IMG/VR virus record: IMGVR_UViG_3300037504_001072
Coordinates: 1 to 49,080 of that record
Source of the DNA: a virus
Strand: one strand, 5' to 3'
Length of the DNA stretch: 49,080 nt
The position numbers and the translations under genes are program-made. Each line of letters opens with the position of its first letter. Position 1 is the first letter of the stretch. Below are positions 5,238-14,415 of this stretch, one piece after another. The notes beneath the pieces were generated by a model, which did not search any database, was not told the origin of the DNA, and saw only the letters and a list, made by a program, of their open reading frames with translations.

Positions 5238-6665
5238 ATGAGCGGCGCCGATGGGGTTCCATCGCACGTCGAACTTTACAGAGAGCACCGGTCGAGCCCG
5301 ACCGGCTCGCTCAGTTATCGAGAACTCGCAGACAAATACGGGTTGACGTACGGCCAGGCGCGCTATCGCGTGCAGGCCGGTAAGGAGGTTCTGGAGGAAC
5401 GGGGCCTCGAAAACGGGCACGTTAACAATCAGGCAGAGTTTACTCAGACTGGAGCGAACACGGCGGTGGCCAGCGTGCACGGCGACCGGGTGACCAGCCT
5501 GGATGAGTTGGTCGAGGCGTGCGAGGTCGATGCCGATGAGTGGCGGGTCCAGGACGATGGACTGCAGATCAAGACCTATGAGGGTTTTGCCAAGAAAGAG
5601 CGGACGGATCTCGAATACACGAATGGCCAGGCTGATGGCACTGTGGAGCGTGGCGGGCTAGAGGCTATCACGCTTTACTCGATTAAGGCGAAGTTCGTGC
5701 GCATTGAGCCGGAGCCGGTACAGCCGGTGATTCATCCGGTAGATTGTCCGGTGACGTACAACCCCCCACCGGAGCCGGGCGATGAGGGCCTGGTACGGGC
5801 GCTTTTCCTGGGCGACGCGCAGATGGGCTATCGGCGCGATGTGACGGATGGGGCCCTGACGCCGTTTCACGATCGGCGCGCGTTGGACCTGGCGTTGCAG
5901 ATTGCGATCGCTGCCGATGTGGAGGAGGTTTATTTTGGCGGCGATATGCTGGATATGACCGAGTGGTCCGACCGGTACGCGCGGGAGCCAGCGTTTTACC
6001 AGACCACGCAGCCGATGCTCTATGAATGGCACTGGTGGCTGCGGCAGTTCCGAGAGGCGATGCCCAACGCGCGGCTACACTGGAACGAGGGCAACCACGA
6101 AGAGCGGATGAGGCGGATGCTGATCGCTCATTTACCGATGGCGTACGGGTTGGAGGGCGTAGGGATCAACGTGGAACCGGCGCTATCGCTGCCGGGGTTG
6201 TTGGATTTGCGCTCCCTGGCGGTGGAGTGGTCCGAGGGTTATCCGGATAATTTGCAATGGTTGAACGAAATTTTCGCCGTATTTCACGGCGATATAGCGC
6301 GTTCGACGCCGGGGTCGACGGCTCGAAAATTGATTGACGGTCGAATCGCGAAGATGGTTTTCTTTCACATCCACCGGCGCGAACTGGTGACGCAATCATT
6401 TGACACGGCCAGGGGGCGGGTGACCGTCTCGGCCTATTGTCCAGGTTGCACGTGTCACATCGATGGCCGTGTGCCGGGTAACAAGCGGGGTGATAATTGG
6501 CAGCAGGGCCTAGCCCTGGCGGACTACGAGCGAGATGGAGGGCTGACCGACATTCACCAAATTGAGATTGAGGAGGGCCGGGCGGTGTTCGACGGGCGGC
6601 TTTTCACGGCTCGGGATCGACTGCCTGATTTACGGCGAGATTTAGACTGGCCGTTTGTAGAGTAG
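5238..6665 (+). CDS. Metallophosphoesterase with N-terminal HTH
   Basis: This protein has 475 residues. Residues 20-60 contain a helix-turn-helix-like segment (SYRELADKYGLTYGQARYRV). The catalytic part begins near residue 185 with the calcineurin-type series: LFLGDAQ, GGDMLD, GNHEER, FHGD and FFHIHR. Together these give the metal ligands of a binuclear metallophosphatase. Phage enzymes of this kind act on DNA or nucleotides; the substrate here is unknown. It lies just before the terminase small subunit, where an HTH-plus-nuclease protein could help in DNA processing or packaging. A cysteine pair (YCPGCTCH) near residue 400 is unusual. The stop codon abuts an NBS-type palindrome. Confidence 0.8.
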   Translation: MSGADGVPSHVELYREHRSSPTGSLSYRELADKYGLTYGQARYRVQAGKEVLEERGLENGHVNNQAEFTQTGANTAVASVHGDRVTSLDELVEACEVDADEWRVQDDGLQIKTYEGFAKKERTDLEYTNGQADGTVERGGLEAITLYSIKAKFVRIEPEPVQPVIHPVDCPVTYNPPPEPGDEGLVRALFLGDAQMGYRRDVTDGALTPFHDRRALDLALQIAIAADVEEVYFGGDMLDMTEWSDRYAREPAFYQTTQPMLYEWHWWLRQFREAMPNARLHWNEGNHEERMRRMLIAHLPMAYGLEGVGINVEPALSLPGLLDLRSLAVEWSEGYPDNLQWLNEIFAVFHGDIARSTPGSTARKLIDGRIAKMVFFHIHRRELVTQSFDTARGRVTVSAYCPGCTCHIDGRVPGNKRGDNWQQGLALADYERDGGLTDIHQIEIEEGRAVFDGRLFTARDRLPDLRRDLDWPFVE

Positions 6666-6681
6666 TATTTCCCGGGACATA
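6666..6681. promoter_or_regulatory. Noc-type (NBS) ParB-binding site 1
   Basis: TATTTCCCGGGACATA, one base different from the perfect palindrome TATTTCCCGGGAAATA. It begins right after the phosphoesterase stop codon, in the 113-bp gap before the terminase small subunit. Confidence 0.8.
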
Positions 6682-6778
6682 GTGTTGGTTTATCCAGTGT
6701 GTTTCGTATAGCCATTGTCAAGAGGGCCCACAAGGGGCCTGAGCAGAGACTGAAAAGTTTTCACGGTTTGTCACGATT

Positions 6779-7264
6779 ATGAACGATATCAGTCGAGAGG
6801 AAGCAGAACGAGCGATTGATGACCTGCCGGAGTGGGTGGCTCCGTACCTATCCTGCTGGGGTAGCAAGTTGCCCGATGGTGGGCGGATGACGGTGACCTT
6901 CGCGGCAGAGTTCGCGGGGGTGAAGCCGGCCACCGTACGAAAGTTGCGGGAGCGGTCGGATCATTTCAGCCGGTTGGAGGATATCGCTCGGCACGCCACG
7001 ATTGAGTGGGCGCAGACGTACGTGGAGGCCGGGCTGCGGGCGATGGCGCCGGATATGATGCGGGCGCTTAGACGCTTGATCCGCAGCGACGATAGCAAAA
7101 CCGTGCTCAAGGCGATGGAGTGGTTGCTTAACCGACCACAGCGGATGGAGATAGAGGTCGACGAAAGCGATATTGATGCCGAAATCGAGCGAGAATTGGC
7201 GCGACTGGCCGGTCGAGGCGAAGAAGACGTTCCTGGAGGAGCTGAGGGAGCGTCCGACGCCTGA
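6779..7264 (+). CDS. Terminase small subunit-like protein
   Basis: This protein has 161 residues. A DNA-binding HTH occupies about residues 40-65 (VTFAAEFAGVKPATVRKLRE), followed by long helices (RAMAPDMMRALRRLIRSDDSKTVLKAMEWLL) typical of the oligomerisation region of small terminases. The C-terminus is acidic. It overlaps the large terminase start by about 90 bp in another frame, which is normal for such pairs. The role is to recognise phage DNA and load the large subunit. The Shine-Dalgarno is weak. The NBS-type site lies in its leader. Confidence 0.75.
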   Translation: MNDISREEAERAIDDLPEWVAPYLSCWGSKLPDGGRMTVTFAAEFAGVKPATVRKLRERSDHFSRLEDIARHATIEWAQTYVEAGLRAMAPDMMRALRRLIRSDDSKTVLKAMEWLLNRPQRMEIEVDESDIDAEIERELARLAGRGEEDVPGGAEGASDA

Positions 7265-8666
7265 GCCGTTCACACGCGACTTTTTTGAACAATACAGCAC
7301 ATTTACAGCCAAACAGTGGGAGGCGACCGAGATCGCCGACCGCAACAAATATACGCTCTACGGCGGGAGCCGCGGGCCGGGCAAGAGCTACTGGTTGCGG
7401 TGGTACTGCATCTGGCGATTGCGGCGATGGGCCGAGGATGGTCACGACGCTGTACGGGTAGCGATGTTCTGCGAGAACTACCCGAAGTTGCAGGATCGTC
7501 AGATTAGTAAGTTGGCGAAACTGCCGCGGGAGATCGGTGAGGTTAAGCGTACGCAATCCGAGGGACTGGGTTTTTGGCTGACGCCGGAATGGGGCGGTGG
7601 GGGTATCCTGCTGCGCAACCTGGACGATCCGACCGACTACCAGAGCGCAGAGTTTGCCGGGATTGCCATTGATGAGCTGACCAAGAATCCGGAACGGATG
7701 TTTGACGAGTTGCGCGGCTCGCTGCGCTGGCCGGGGATCGATGATACGTTTTTCGTGGCGGCCACCAATCCCAACGGGCGTTATTTCAAGTGGGTGCGGC
7801 AATACTGGATTGAGCAGGATCTGCCGGATAATCTGGAGCCGATCGCCGACGAATTTGCCTACGTGAGGGCGCTGCCAGCCGACAATCCGCATCTCTCTGA
7901 TGACTATTGGGAGATGCTGGATACGCTAGGGCCTCGGCTGCAGAAGGCCTGGCGCGATGGCGACTGGTACGTGGCGGTCGAGGGGCTGGTCTACGACACA
8001 TTCACCGAGGACAACATCACTGACCAGGACCCGGCCCCGGGCCGACCGTTCGAGATCGCGATTGATGAGGGCTACATCGACCCGCGGGCAACGGTTTTCA
8101 TTCAGCGCCAACCTGACCGCATCCTGGTCTTCGACGAGCTCTACCAGACCAAGACACTGGAGGAAGATACGATCCACGACATCCTGGAGCGATGTTTGTG
8201 GTGGTTCGAGCGGCTCTATCCGGATGATTGGCAAGAGCTGGTCGATGCGGGCGAGGTGAAAGCGCCGGAGGAGATCGCGGCGATGACGAACGAGGCGTTG
8301 GCGCGGTACTTACGGTCGATTGATGCTCCAATGCCGGAATTGGCGGCAGTTTCCCACGAGGCGGTGGCGTTGCAGCGGCGGTTGCGCGAGGCGGATATAC
8401 CGGCTCGTAACTGGTTGGCGCGGAGGGCAGGTGGTAAGGTTTCGACCAGGCAGGAGGCGATCAAGCTCACGCGGGGCTATATTTTGGACGGGCAGGGGCA
8501 ACGTACGATTCGGGTTCACGGACGTTGCCAGCATCTGATCGACGAGATTACCTCGGGGTATCGCAACAAAGAAGGACCGGACGGCTTTGAGGACGAGCCG
8601 GAGGATGGCAACGACCACGCGTGCAACGCGCTGGAGAGCTGGGTTTGGCTGCGAGCGAGACGGTGA
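7176..8666 (+). CDS. terL: Terminase large subunit
   Basis: This 496-residue protein is the ATP-driven packaging motor and nuclease. The Walker A variant GGSRGPGKS is at about residues 63-71. A Walker B-like segment GIAIDELTKNP lies near 165, followed by the coupling-type segment ATNPNGRY. The C-terminal RNase H-like nuclease begins at IAIDEGYIDPRATVFI, with later acidic residues and a final DHACNALESWVW that matches terminase C-termini. The ATG start has no good Shine-Dalgarno and is probably reached by coupling with the overlapping small-subunit gene; a TTG lies one codon earlier. A copy of the 28-bp dyad follows its stop codon. Confidence 0.93.
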   Translation: MPKSSENWRDWPVEAKKTFLEELRERPTPEPFTRDFFEQYSTFTAKQWEATEIADRNKYTLYGGSRGPGKSYWLRWYCIWRLRRWAEDGHDAVRVAMFCENYPKLQDRQISKLAKLPREIGEVKRTQSEGLGFWLTPEWGGGGILLRNLDDPTDYQSAEFAGIAIDELTKNPERMFDELRGSLRWPGIDDTFFVAATNPNGRYFKWVRQYWIEQDLPDNLEPIADEFAYVRALPADNPHLSDDYWEMLDTLGPRLQKAWRDGDWYVAVEGLVYDTFTEDNITDQDPAPGRPFEIAIDEGYIDPRATVFIQRQPDRILVFDELYQTKTLEEDTIHDILERCLWWFERLYPDDWQELVDAGEVKAPEEIAAMTNEALARYLRSIDAPMPELAAVSHEAVALQRRLREADIPARNWLARRAGGKVSTRQEAIKLTRGYILDGQGQRTIRVHGRCQHLIDEITSGYRNKEGPDGFEDEPEDGNDHACNALESWVWLRARR

Positions 8667-8670
8667 TTGT

Positions 8671-8698
8671 AGTACACACAAGAGATTTTATGCGAACT
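8671..8698. promoter_or_regulatory. 28-bp dispersed dyad, copy 3
   Basis: AGTACACACAA, 6 nt, TTATGCGAACT, between the terminase stop and the portal start. The copy is oriented opposite to most others: the CACAA-type arm is on the left and the ATAA-type arm on the right. Confidence 0.7.
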
Positions 8699-8709
8699 AA
8701 GGCGATGTT

Positions 8710-10827
8710 ATGAATCTGATCGAGCGAGCGGCGCGACGAGTGACCAGGCCGGTGGTCAAGGCGCTTTATGACCTGCATCCGGAGTTGGAGAACCGAGAAC
8801 CGCTGCTGCGGATGCGGTCCGATGAAGCGAGTCGTACCGGTGGAGGCTTCCACGAAGGCGCCGACTTCTACGAGGCCAACGTCTGGGTTCGCCGTGCGGT
8901 CCAGAAGATCGCGGAAAACATAGCCTGGTTGCCGCTGCAGATCCAGGATCGCGAGACGGGAGAAGTAACCTACGATCACTCGCTGATTGACCTGCTGCTG
9001 TACGTCAATGATTCGATGGATCCGATTGATCTATGGACGCAGTGGGCTACGGATTTGCTGATCGGCGGCGAAAGCGGCTTCGAATTGGTACGCGACGGGG
9101 CCGGGAATTTCCGCGAGGTGTGGGTGCGGCAGCCGCATCACATCATCGTGCGGGTGGCGAAGGGTCCGGCGCGGCGGTATGGCGGTATTCAGGGCTACAC
9201 GATTGATGATTCGTGGGGCGACCCGTACCAGATACCGCCAGAGGATTTCGTACATTTCAAATTCTATAATCCGGCAAATCCTTGGCGGGGGCTTTCTCTG
9301 GTTGCGGCGGTGCGAATTGGCGTGTTGATTGATGAATTCGCTCGGGCGTGGAGCCGAATGGTATTCCAGAATGGCGCGCGGCCGGATATGGCCGTAGTGG
9401 CTCCGCAGGGTTTGACGCGGACCGAAAAGGATGAGATTGAGCGGCGCTTTGCGGCGAAGTATTCTGGTCTGGGGAATGCGCACGGCGTGGTGGCGTTGGA
9501 GGACGGTATCACGGATGTGAAGCCGATCAATTACACGCCACGGGATACCGAGTGGATGGAGCAACGGGGAATGAGCCGTACGGAGATTGCGGCCATCTAC
9601 GGCGTGCCTGAAGAGGTGATGGGGTTCGGGCGCGATACCTACGAGAATTTTGATACCGCGATGTGGGCCTTCTGGACGCTGACGCTGGTGCCGCTGGTCC
9701 GCAGCCGCGATGCACGGCTGACGGAGTTTGCAAGGCGCAATGACCTCCTGAGCAATCGCGAGCGCGTGACGACCGATCTATCTGGCGTGGATGTGTTGCG
9801 GGAGGATGAGGGGCAAAAGATCGAGCAGGTAGGACGATTGTTTGAGATGGGCGTGCCATTCAACGAAGCAGCGCGCTACGTGGGCGTTGACCTGGAGGTC
9901 GACGGCGGCGACGTGGGGTATTTGCCGATCACGTTGGTGCGGGTGGGCAGCAATCCACGGGCTATTGAACCGGTTACCGACGAGGAACGAGCGATGAGCA
10001 AAGGCGTGCCGCCATTTGGCTCTGATGCGCATCGTAATGCCTGGGCCAAGAAGATCGAGCGCGTGGAGCCGTTCGAGGAACGGATGATGCGGATGCTGGG
10101 GCGCGAGTTCCAGCGGCAGCAGAACGAGATCAACCGGCGGTTGCGCAACACCGAAGGCCACGACCTGGGGCGCGGGTTAGCTCGTGGCGCGATTGAGGGG
10201 CCAGATCGGATTGTTAAGCAGAATCTTTTGAATCTATTCGATCCCTATCAGGAGGCTGAGCGGTGGAGGGCCGAGTTTGGGCCATTGATGGCGGAGGCTC
10301 TCACTAATGTGGGTCTGGAGGAGATCCAGGACCTGGGGCTCGACATCGATTTTGACTTGAACCGGCCCGAGGTACAGGCGGAGTTGGGCGAAATCCTGGG
10401 GAAGTTTGCTCGCAAGGTAAATGAAACTACCTACAACGATCTACGGCCTATATTTTCTGAGGCTGAATCTGAAGGTGCGAGCATCCCCGACATCATCGAG
10501 ATGTTGAGCGGTTATTGGGAGGGTCGGAAGAGCATCGCATCTCGGGAACGTATAGCCAGGACGACGATGACGTCTATAAATAACGCCGGCGACGAGGCGG
10601 TCTGGGGACAGACGGAGCACGTGAAGGGGAGTGAGTGGCTGGCGGCGCTGGACGAACGGACGCGACCGGCACACCGTGAGGCGCACGGCCAGAAGCGACG
10701 CCAGGGGCAGATGTTCAACGTAGGCGGTGAGAATCTGGCGTATCCGGGAGACCCGGGTGGCTCGCCGGCGAATATCATTAATTGTAGATGCACGCGTGTG
10801 GCAGTATTGATTGACGAGGAGATCTAA
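8710..10827 (+). CDS. Portal protein fused to MuF-type head protein
   Basis: This protein has 705 residues. The first 430 form an HK97/SPP1-type portal: a long N-terminal helix, NVWVRRAVQKIAENIAWLPLQI, the VHFKFYNPANPWRGLS segment, and a stem/crown part with GVPEEVMGFG. Residues from about 590 match the MuF (SPP1 gp7-like) minor head domain, with ERIARTTMTSINNAG, LDERTRPAHREAHGQ and SPANIINCRCT. In most phages these are two genes; here one polypeptide would place the MuF domain at the portal vertex inside the head. It is followed after 1 bp by the protease gene. A dyad operator lies just upstream. Confidence 0.92.
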   Translation: MNLIERAARRVTRPVVKALYDLHPELENREPLLRMRSDEASRTGGGFHEGADFYEANVWVRRAVQKIAENIAWLPLQIQDRETGEVTYDHSLIDLLLYVNDSMDPIDLWTQWATDLLIGGESGFELVRDGAGNFREVWVRQPHHIIVRVAKGPARRYGGIQGYTIDDSWGDPYQIPPEDFVHFKFYNPANPWRGLSLVAAVRIGVLIDEFARAWSRMVFQNGARPDMAVVAPQGLTRTEKDEIERRFAAKYSGLGNAHGVVALEDGITDVKPINYTPRDTEWMEQRGMSRTEIAAIYGVPEEVMGFGRDTYENFDTAMWAFWTLTLVPLVRSRDARLTEFARRNDLLSNRERVTTDLSGVDVLREDEGQKIEQVGRLFEMGVPFNEAARYVGVDLEVDGGDVGYLPITLVRVGSNPRAIEPVTDEERAMSKGVPPFGSDAHRNAWAKKIERVEPFEERMMRMLGREFQRQQNEINRRLRNTEGHDLGRGLARGAIEGPDRIVKQNLLNLFDPYQEAERWRAEFGPLMAEALTNVGLEEIQDLGLDIDFDLNRPEVQAELGEILGKFARKVNETTYNDLRPIFSEAESEGASIPDIIEMLSGYWEGRKSIASRERIARTTMTSINNAGDEAVWGQTEHVKGSEWLAALDERTRPAHREAHGQKRRQGQMFNVGGENLAYPGDPGGSPANIINCRCTRVAVLIDEEI

Positions 10828-10828
10828 A

Positions 10829-12160
10829 GTGACAAAGCAAACCAAGCAATTTGGCATCACAGTGAAAGAGGCTCGCGATGACGGTGGGCGGATCGCGATT
10901 AACACGCTCTCTGTGGATCGCGACAGAGATCGGGTAATGCCGTCTGGGGCGTTGATCCAGAGTTATATGAGCAATCCGGTCGTGCAGTGGGGCCATAACT
11001 ACCGCGAGCCGTGGTCCACGATTGGCCGGACTAACGAGCTGATTATCGATGCCAAGGAGATCGTGGCGGATTTCACGTTGCGACCGGCAGCCAACGAGCA
11101 GGATCCGCAAAATATTATCCGGTTGCTCTGGTCGGGAGGTTGGGTAAATGCGGCTTCGGTGGGCTTCCGGGCCAACCGGGAGATGATGGAGGAGAACGAC
11201 CACGGCGGTTGGGATTTTCTGGAATGGGAGTTGTTGGAGTGGTCGCTGGTGCCGATCCCGGCTAATCAGGATGCGTTACGGCGAGCGGTCAAGGCGTTTG
11301 ATGAACGAGCCGATGTGGTTGATAGTGTGATCGAGGTTGCGTGTGCTGTATGTGGTGAGGCCTACGGGTGCACCCGGGCCCTAAGCGCGCTTGTGCTGAC
11401 CGGTGATGTGCCGCGGCTTTGCCCGGATTGTGCAGAACGAGCGCCGGTAGTGATGCAGGCGTACGCGCAGGGGGCGCCCTCGGTGCTGGTGACCGATTCG
11501 GGTATCTCAATCGCGTTGAGTGATCCAGCACAGATAAGGCATCTTATTCATACTGGGCCAGATGGGGTTGAGTCGAAGGTAGTCGTTCCCTATAAGGATT
11601 ATGGCACCTCGCGGGATGATTGGGAGGCCCCGAGCCTGGATGATTTCACCGACGAGCAGATGGCCGATCTGGACGACGATGAGCGGGAACGTATCGCCGA
11701 GCATTATACGTGGAGCGCCACGATGCCGCCGGAGACGTTTGGTGATTTGAAACTGCCTCACCACGCGCCACAGGTCGACGGCGTAGGCCCAGCGGTATGG
11801 GAAGGCGTTTACAACGCGATGGCGGCGCTGATGGGTGCAATGGGGGGCGTGGACGTACCAGAGGATGATGAGGCAGCGATCTACGATCACCTGGTGACGC
11901 ACTACGAGCAGTTTGATGAGGATCCTCCGGAGATGGAGGCCTATGACGAGAACGCATTACGCGAATTGTTCCCGGACGTTATGGCCCGGGGAATGCAGCA
12001 GGGGCCAGGGGCTGATGCCGATACCAAATCCGACAGCGACGATGATACCGACAAAGAACCAGGACCGGCAAGCGAAGATGCTGACGATGAACTACCGCCG
12101 GAAGTGCTGAAGGGGTTGGAGGAAGCCATTGGCCTGGTAGGCGACCTGCTGCAGGGGTAG
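10829..12160 (+). CDS. HK97-family prohead protease with C-terminal extension
   Basis: This 443-residue protein starts at GTG after GAGGAG; an earlier in-frame TTG is inside the portal gene. The N-terminal 160 residues are the prohead protease: catalytic His56 (VVQWGHNY) and Ser110 (VNAASVGF), then the conserved WELLEWSLVPIPANQDAL. A cysteine cluster follows (CAVCGEAYGC ... CPDC), likely zinc-binding. After that comes a DLKLPHHAPQVDG ... AMAALMGAMGGVDVP module found in several phage protease polyproteins. The C-terminus is a long acidic tail (DADTKSDSDDDTDKEPG), possibly scaffold-like. It would mature the capsid during head assembly. Confidence 0.88.
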   Translation: MTKQTKQFGITVKEARDDGGRIAINTLSVDRDRDRVMPSGALIQSYMSNPVVQWGHNYREPWSTIGRTNELIIDAKEIVADFTLRPAANEQDPQNIIRLLWSGGWVNAASVGFRANREMMEENDHGGWDFLEWELLEWSLVPIPANQDALRRAVKAFDERADVVDSVIEVACAVCGEAYGCTRALSALVLTGDVPRLCPDCAERAPVVMQAYAQGAPSVLVTDSGISIALSDPAQIRHLIHTGPDGVESKVVVPYKDYGTSRDDWEAPSLDDFTDEQMADLDDDERERIAEHYTWSATMPPETFGDLKLPHHAPQVDGVGPAVWEGVYNAMAALMGAMGGVDVPEDDEAAIYDHLVTHYEQFDEDPPEMEAYDENALRELFPDVMARGMQQGPGADADTKSDSDDDTDKEPGPASEDADDELPPEVLKGLEEAIGLVGDLLQG

Positions 12161-12200
12161 AACAGGCGATTATCTGATTACGAGTTACGAGGAGAAAACG

Positions 12201-13538
12201 ATGAGTGACAAGATTGATGCTTTGATCCGTGAGATTGGCAACCTGACCGAAACCGTCCGGGAACACGTCGAGGCCGATGATATGGGGACGGTAGATGAGA
12301 AGGCGCTGGCTGAGGAGCTGCTGGAGAAACAACAACTCCTGATGCTTCAACGGCGTGGCGAGAATGGGAAGCAAGGGGCGACCGATCTGGTGGGACCGAC
12401 CGGGTTCCAGGTTCCGCGCAGCGATGTGGTGCGCGACGGCAAATTCGCTGGGATGAAGCGCGACGAGCTGGCTTTTACGGCCAAGCTACTGGAGATCGGT
12501 CATCGGGCCTATCCCAGTCGTGTGAAGTTGCCCAGCGACGAGTTGCAGAAGGCGTTGACTGCCGATGGGTCCGGTACTGGCGATGAGCTGGTACCGACGT
12601 CGATGGCTGCGGAGCTGTGGGAGGATTTCTTCTTGGCATCCCGCATCGTCGACAACATCGGCACCGTGCCAATGCCGACGGATCCGTTCGATATGCCGCT
12701 GGGGCTGGGTGACGTGACGTGGCGAAAGGGGACGCAGAACACCTCCACCACGGCTAGCGATCCGAGCACAGGTGATAGTACGCTGACCTCCACCGAGCAG
12801 GTCTGTGAGGTAAACTGGAGTTACAATCTGGACGAGGACGCAATCGTGGCGATGATGCCAACGCTGCGGTCCCGGTTGCAGATCAGTGGCGGCGAGCAGA
12901 TGGATAAGTTTGTGCTCAACGCAGACAAGACAAATGCCGGATCTGGCAACATCAACCTCGATGACGCTGATCCCGACGACGATTCTTACTACCTGAGCGA
13001 TGGCCAGGATGGCATCCGGCACCTCTGGCTGGTGGATAATACCGATCAGGGCGTGGATGCTGGTGGTGATGCACTGACGGACGCCGATATCCTGAATGCG
13101 CTGGTCAATATGGGTAAGTATGCGGTCAACCCCGAACGTCTGGGGATGTTCGTTGACGTGAACACCTATTTCAAGGGCTTGCAGAATCTGGACGCCGTGC
13201 AGACGCTGGACAAGTACGGCGAGGAAGCCGTTGTGCTTAACGGCGAGCTGGCGAAGTACCGCGGGGTATCGATCATTCCAACCTCGGCGCAATCACTGAC
13301 CGAGGCGGACGGGAAGGTCAGTGACACCGACGGCAACAACACGTTGGGCCAGCTGACCATCGCCAACCTCGACTTCTGGAACGTCGGGTTCCGTCGCGAG
13401 CTGCTGATCGAGGTGGACCGGGACATCCAGGCGCGCAGCCTGATTATGGTGGTCTCGTTCCGCATCGCAGTGGCGGCGCACGGTACGCGTGCGAGCGCCA
13501 GCCATACGTCCGGGGTTTACAACATCTCGGTTTCGTAG
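12201..13538 (+). CDS. Major capsid protein, HK97 fold
   Basis: This protein has 445 residues. The N-terminal 100 residues are helical and charged, like the HK97 delta (scaffold) domain that the upstream protease removes. The capsid part starts near residue 110 (SGTGDELVPTSMAAELWEDFFLASRIVDNIGTVP), a very typical HK97-family opening. It ends with NVGFRRELLIEVDRDIQARSLIMVVSFRIAVA, the usual closing of the P and A domains. The Shine-Dalgarno GAGGAG is well placed. A hairpin follows the stop codon. Gene order (portal, protease, capsid) is standard. Confidence 0.92.
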   Translation: MSDKIDALIREIGNLTETVREHVEADDMGTVDEKALAEELLEKQQLLMLQRRGENGKQGATDLVGPTGFQVPRSDVVRDGKFAGMKRDELAFTAKLLEIGHRAYPSRVKLPSDELQKALTADGSGTGDELVPTSMAAELWEDFFLASRIVDNIGTVPMPTDPFDMPLGLGDVTWRKGTQNTSTTASDPSTGDSTLTSTEQVCEVNWSYNLDEDAIVAMMPTLRSRLQISGGEQMDKFVLNADKTNAGSGNINLDDADPDDDSYYLSDGQDGIRHLWLVDNTDQGVDAGGDALTDADILNALVNMGKYAVNPERLGMFVDVNTYFKGLQNLDAVQTLDKYGEEAVVLNGELAKYRGVSIIPTSAQSLTEADGKVSDTDGNNTLGQLTIANLDFWNVGFRRELLIEVDRDIQARSLIMVVSFRIAVAAHGTRASASHTSGVYNISVS

Positions 13539-13560
13539 CAAGCAGGACGTGGGAACTAGA

Positions 13561-13589
13561 GAGCAGGGGGTTGAACAGACTCCCTGCTC
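13561..13589 (+). other. Hairpin between capsid and lipoprotein genes
   Basis: GAGCAGGG and CCCTGCTC form an 8-bp stem with a 13-nt loop and no T run. The next Shine-Dalgarno (AAGGAGG) follows within a few bases. It may protect the abundant capsid mRNA or lower downstream expression. Confidence 0.55.
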
Positions 13590-13605
13590 ATAAGGAGGAC
13601 GGACG

Positions 13606-14415
13606 ATGAGGGTACGTACAGAGCGGATAAGTCGCATTATACTGGCTGTAGCGCTGGCCGCAGTGTTACTGGCGGTGATGCTGGTAGCCTGCTCGCCATT
13701 GGCTCCGGAGCCAGAGCATAGGGCAGTGAGGGAGCGCATTGCGATTGATGCGCGAGCCGATAGCTACGTCTACAATGGCGCCGATATCAAGTTTTACAGC
13801 GACGACCACAGCACGTTGAAGGCTTACATTGATGGCGCCACTGGGCACATCTCCACCAGTGGGCACATCACGGCATCAAGCGTGGTTAGCACCTACAACG
13901 ATCTGAGTATTTCTGGTGACCTGAAAGTTGGCAATGGGACGCCGGGTGATGCGGCGATGGATGGAGAGGACGCCTATATCGAGGGTGACAGTGAATTTGA
14001 TGGATCGGCTTATTTCGATGGGGCCGTCGATATGGACAGCGTGTTGGCTGTAGGTGGCGACATCACGTTGCAAAACGACGAGACGATCGGTAACGGGACT
14101 AATGGCTTGATTACGCTGGGTGGTGGGTTGGACCTGAGTAACACGGAGATCACCGATACGCAGAGCGTCACGCCATTGGCCAGTACGTTTTACATTGTCA
14201 ACTCATCGGGGGCAGCCACCATCACAATGACGGCTTGTAGCAACGTGGGCCAAGTGGTCTATATGTACGGCGCGGATAATAACACAATCACTGTGCCCGA
14301 TAGCAACGTGCGCACTGACGATGGCTCAGCAGAGACGTTTGGGCAGTACGACATCCGGGGCTGGCTTTGCACCGGGACCGAGTGGGCTTTGACCGTGGTG
14401 ACGGACAACAGCTAA
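13606..14415 (+). CDS. Lipoprotein with repetitive beta-rich ectodomain
   Basis: This 269-residue protein has a clear lipoprotein signal: basic start (MRVRTERISR), hydrophobic core (IILAVALAAVLLAVML) and lipobox LVAC, predicting lipid-modified Cys29. The mature part is rich in Gly, Asp, Ser and Thr with short repeats (GHISTSGHITASS, GDLKVGNGTPGDA, GGDITLQNDETIGNGTNG). It reads like a beta-helix or decoration fold and resembles segments of the tail proteins further downstream. A lipoprotein inside the head cassette is odd: it would end on the cell surface, not in the virion. It may block superinfection, or a virion protein may have kept a signal. I see a good AAGGAGG Shine-Dalgarno. Confidence 0.75.
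   Translation: MRVRTERISRIILAVALAAVLLAVMLVACSPLAPEPEHRAVRERIAIDARADSYVYNGADIKFYSDDHSTLKAYIDGATGHISTSGHITASSVVSTYNDLSISGDLKVGNGTPGDAAMDGEDAYIEGDSEFDGSAYFDGAVDMDSVLAVGGDITLQNDETIGNGTNGLITLGGGLDLSNTEITDTQSVTPLASTFYIVNSSGAATITMTACSNVGQVVYMYGADNNTITVPDSNVRTDDGSAETFGQYDIRGWLCTGTEWALTVVTDNS

Noticed and set aside
6686-6715. Promoter-like TTGGTT-16-TATAGC before the terminase small subunit
   Set aside because: Both boxes are weak and there is no other support; not reported as a promoter.
12486-13292. 268-codon minus-strand open frame over the capsid gene
   Set aside because: Antisense to a clear major capsid gene; its sequence has no family pattern.
13531-13557. Possible thirteenth dyad after the capsid gene (ACGTGGGAACT)
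   Set aside because: The right arm matches at 9 of 11 bases but the left arm matches poorly; below the level of the other copies.
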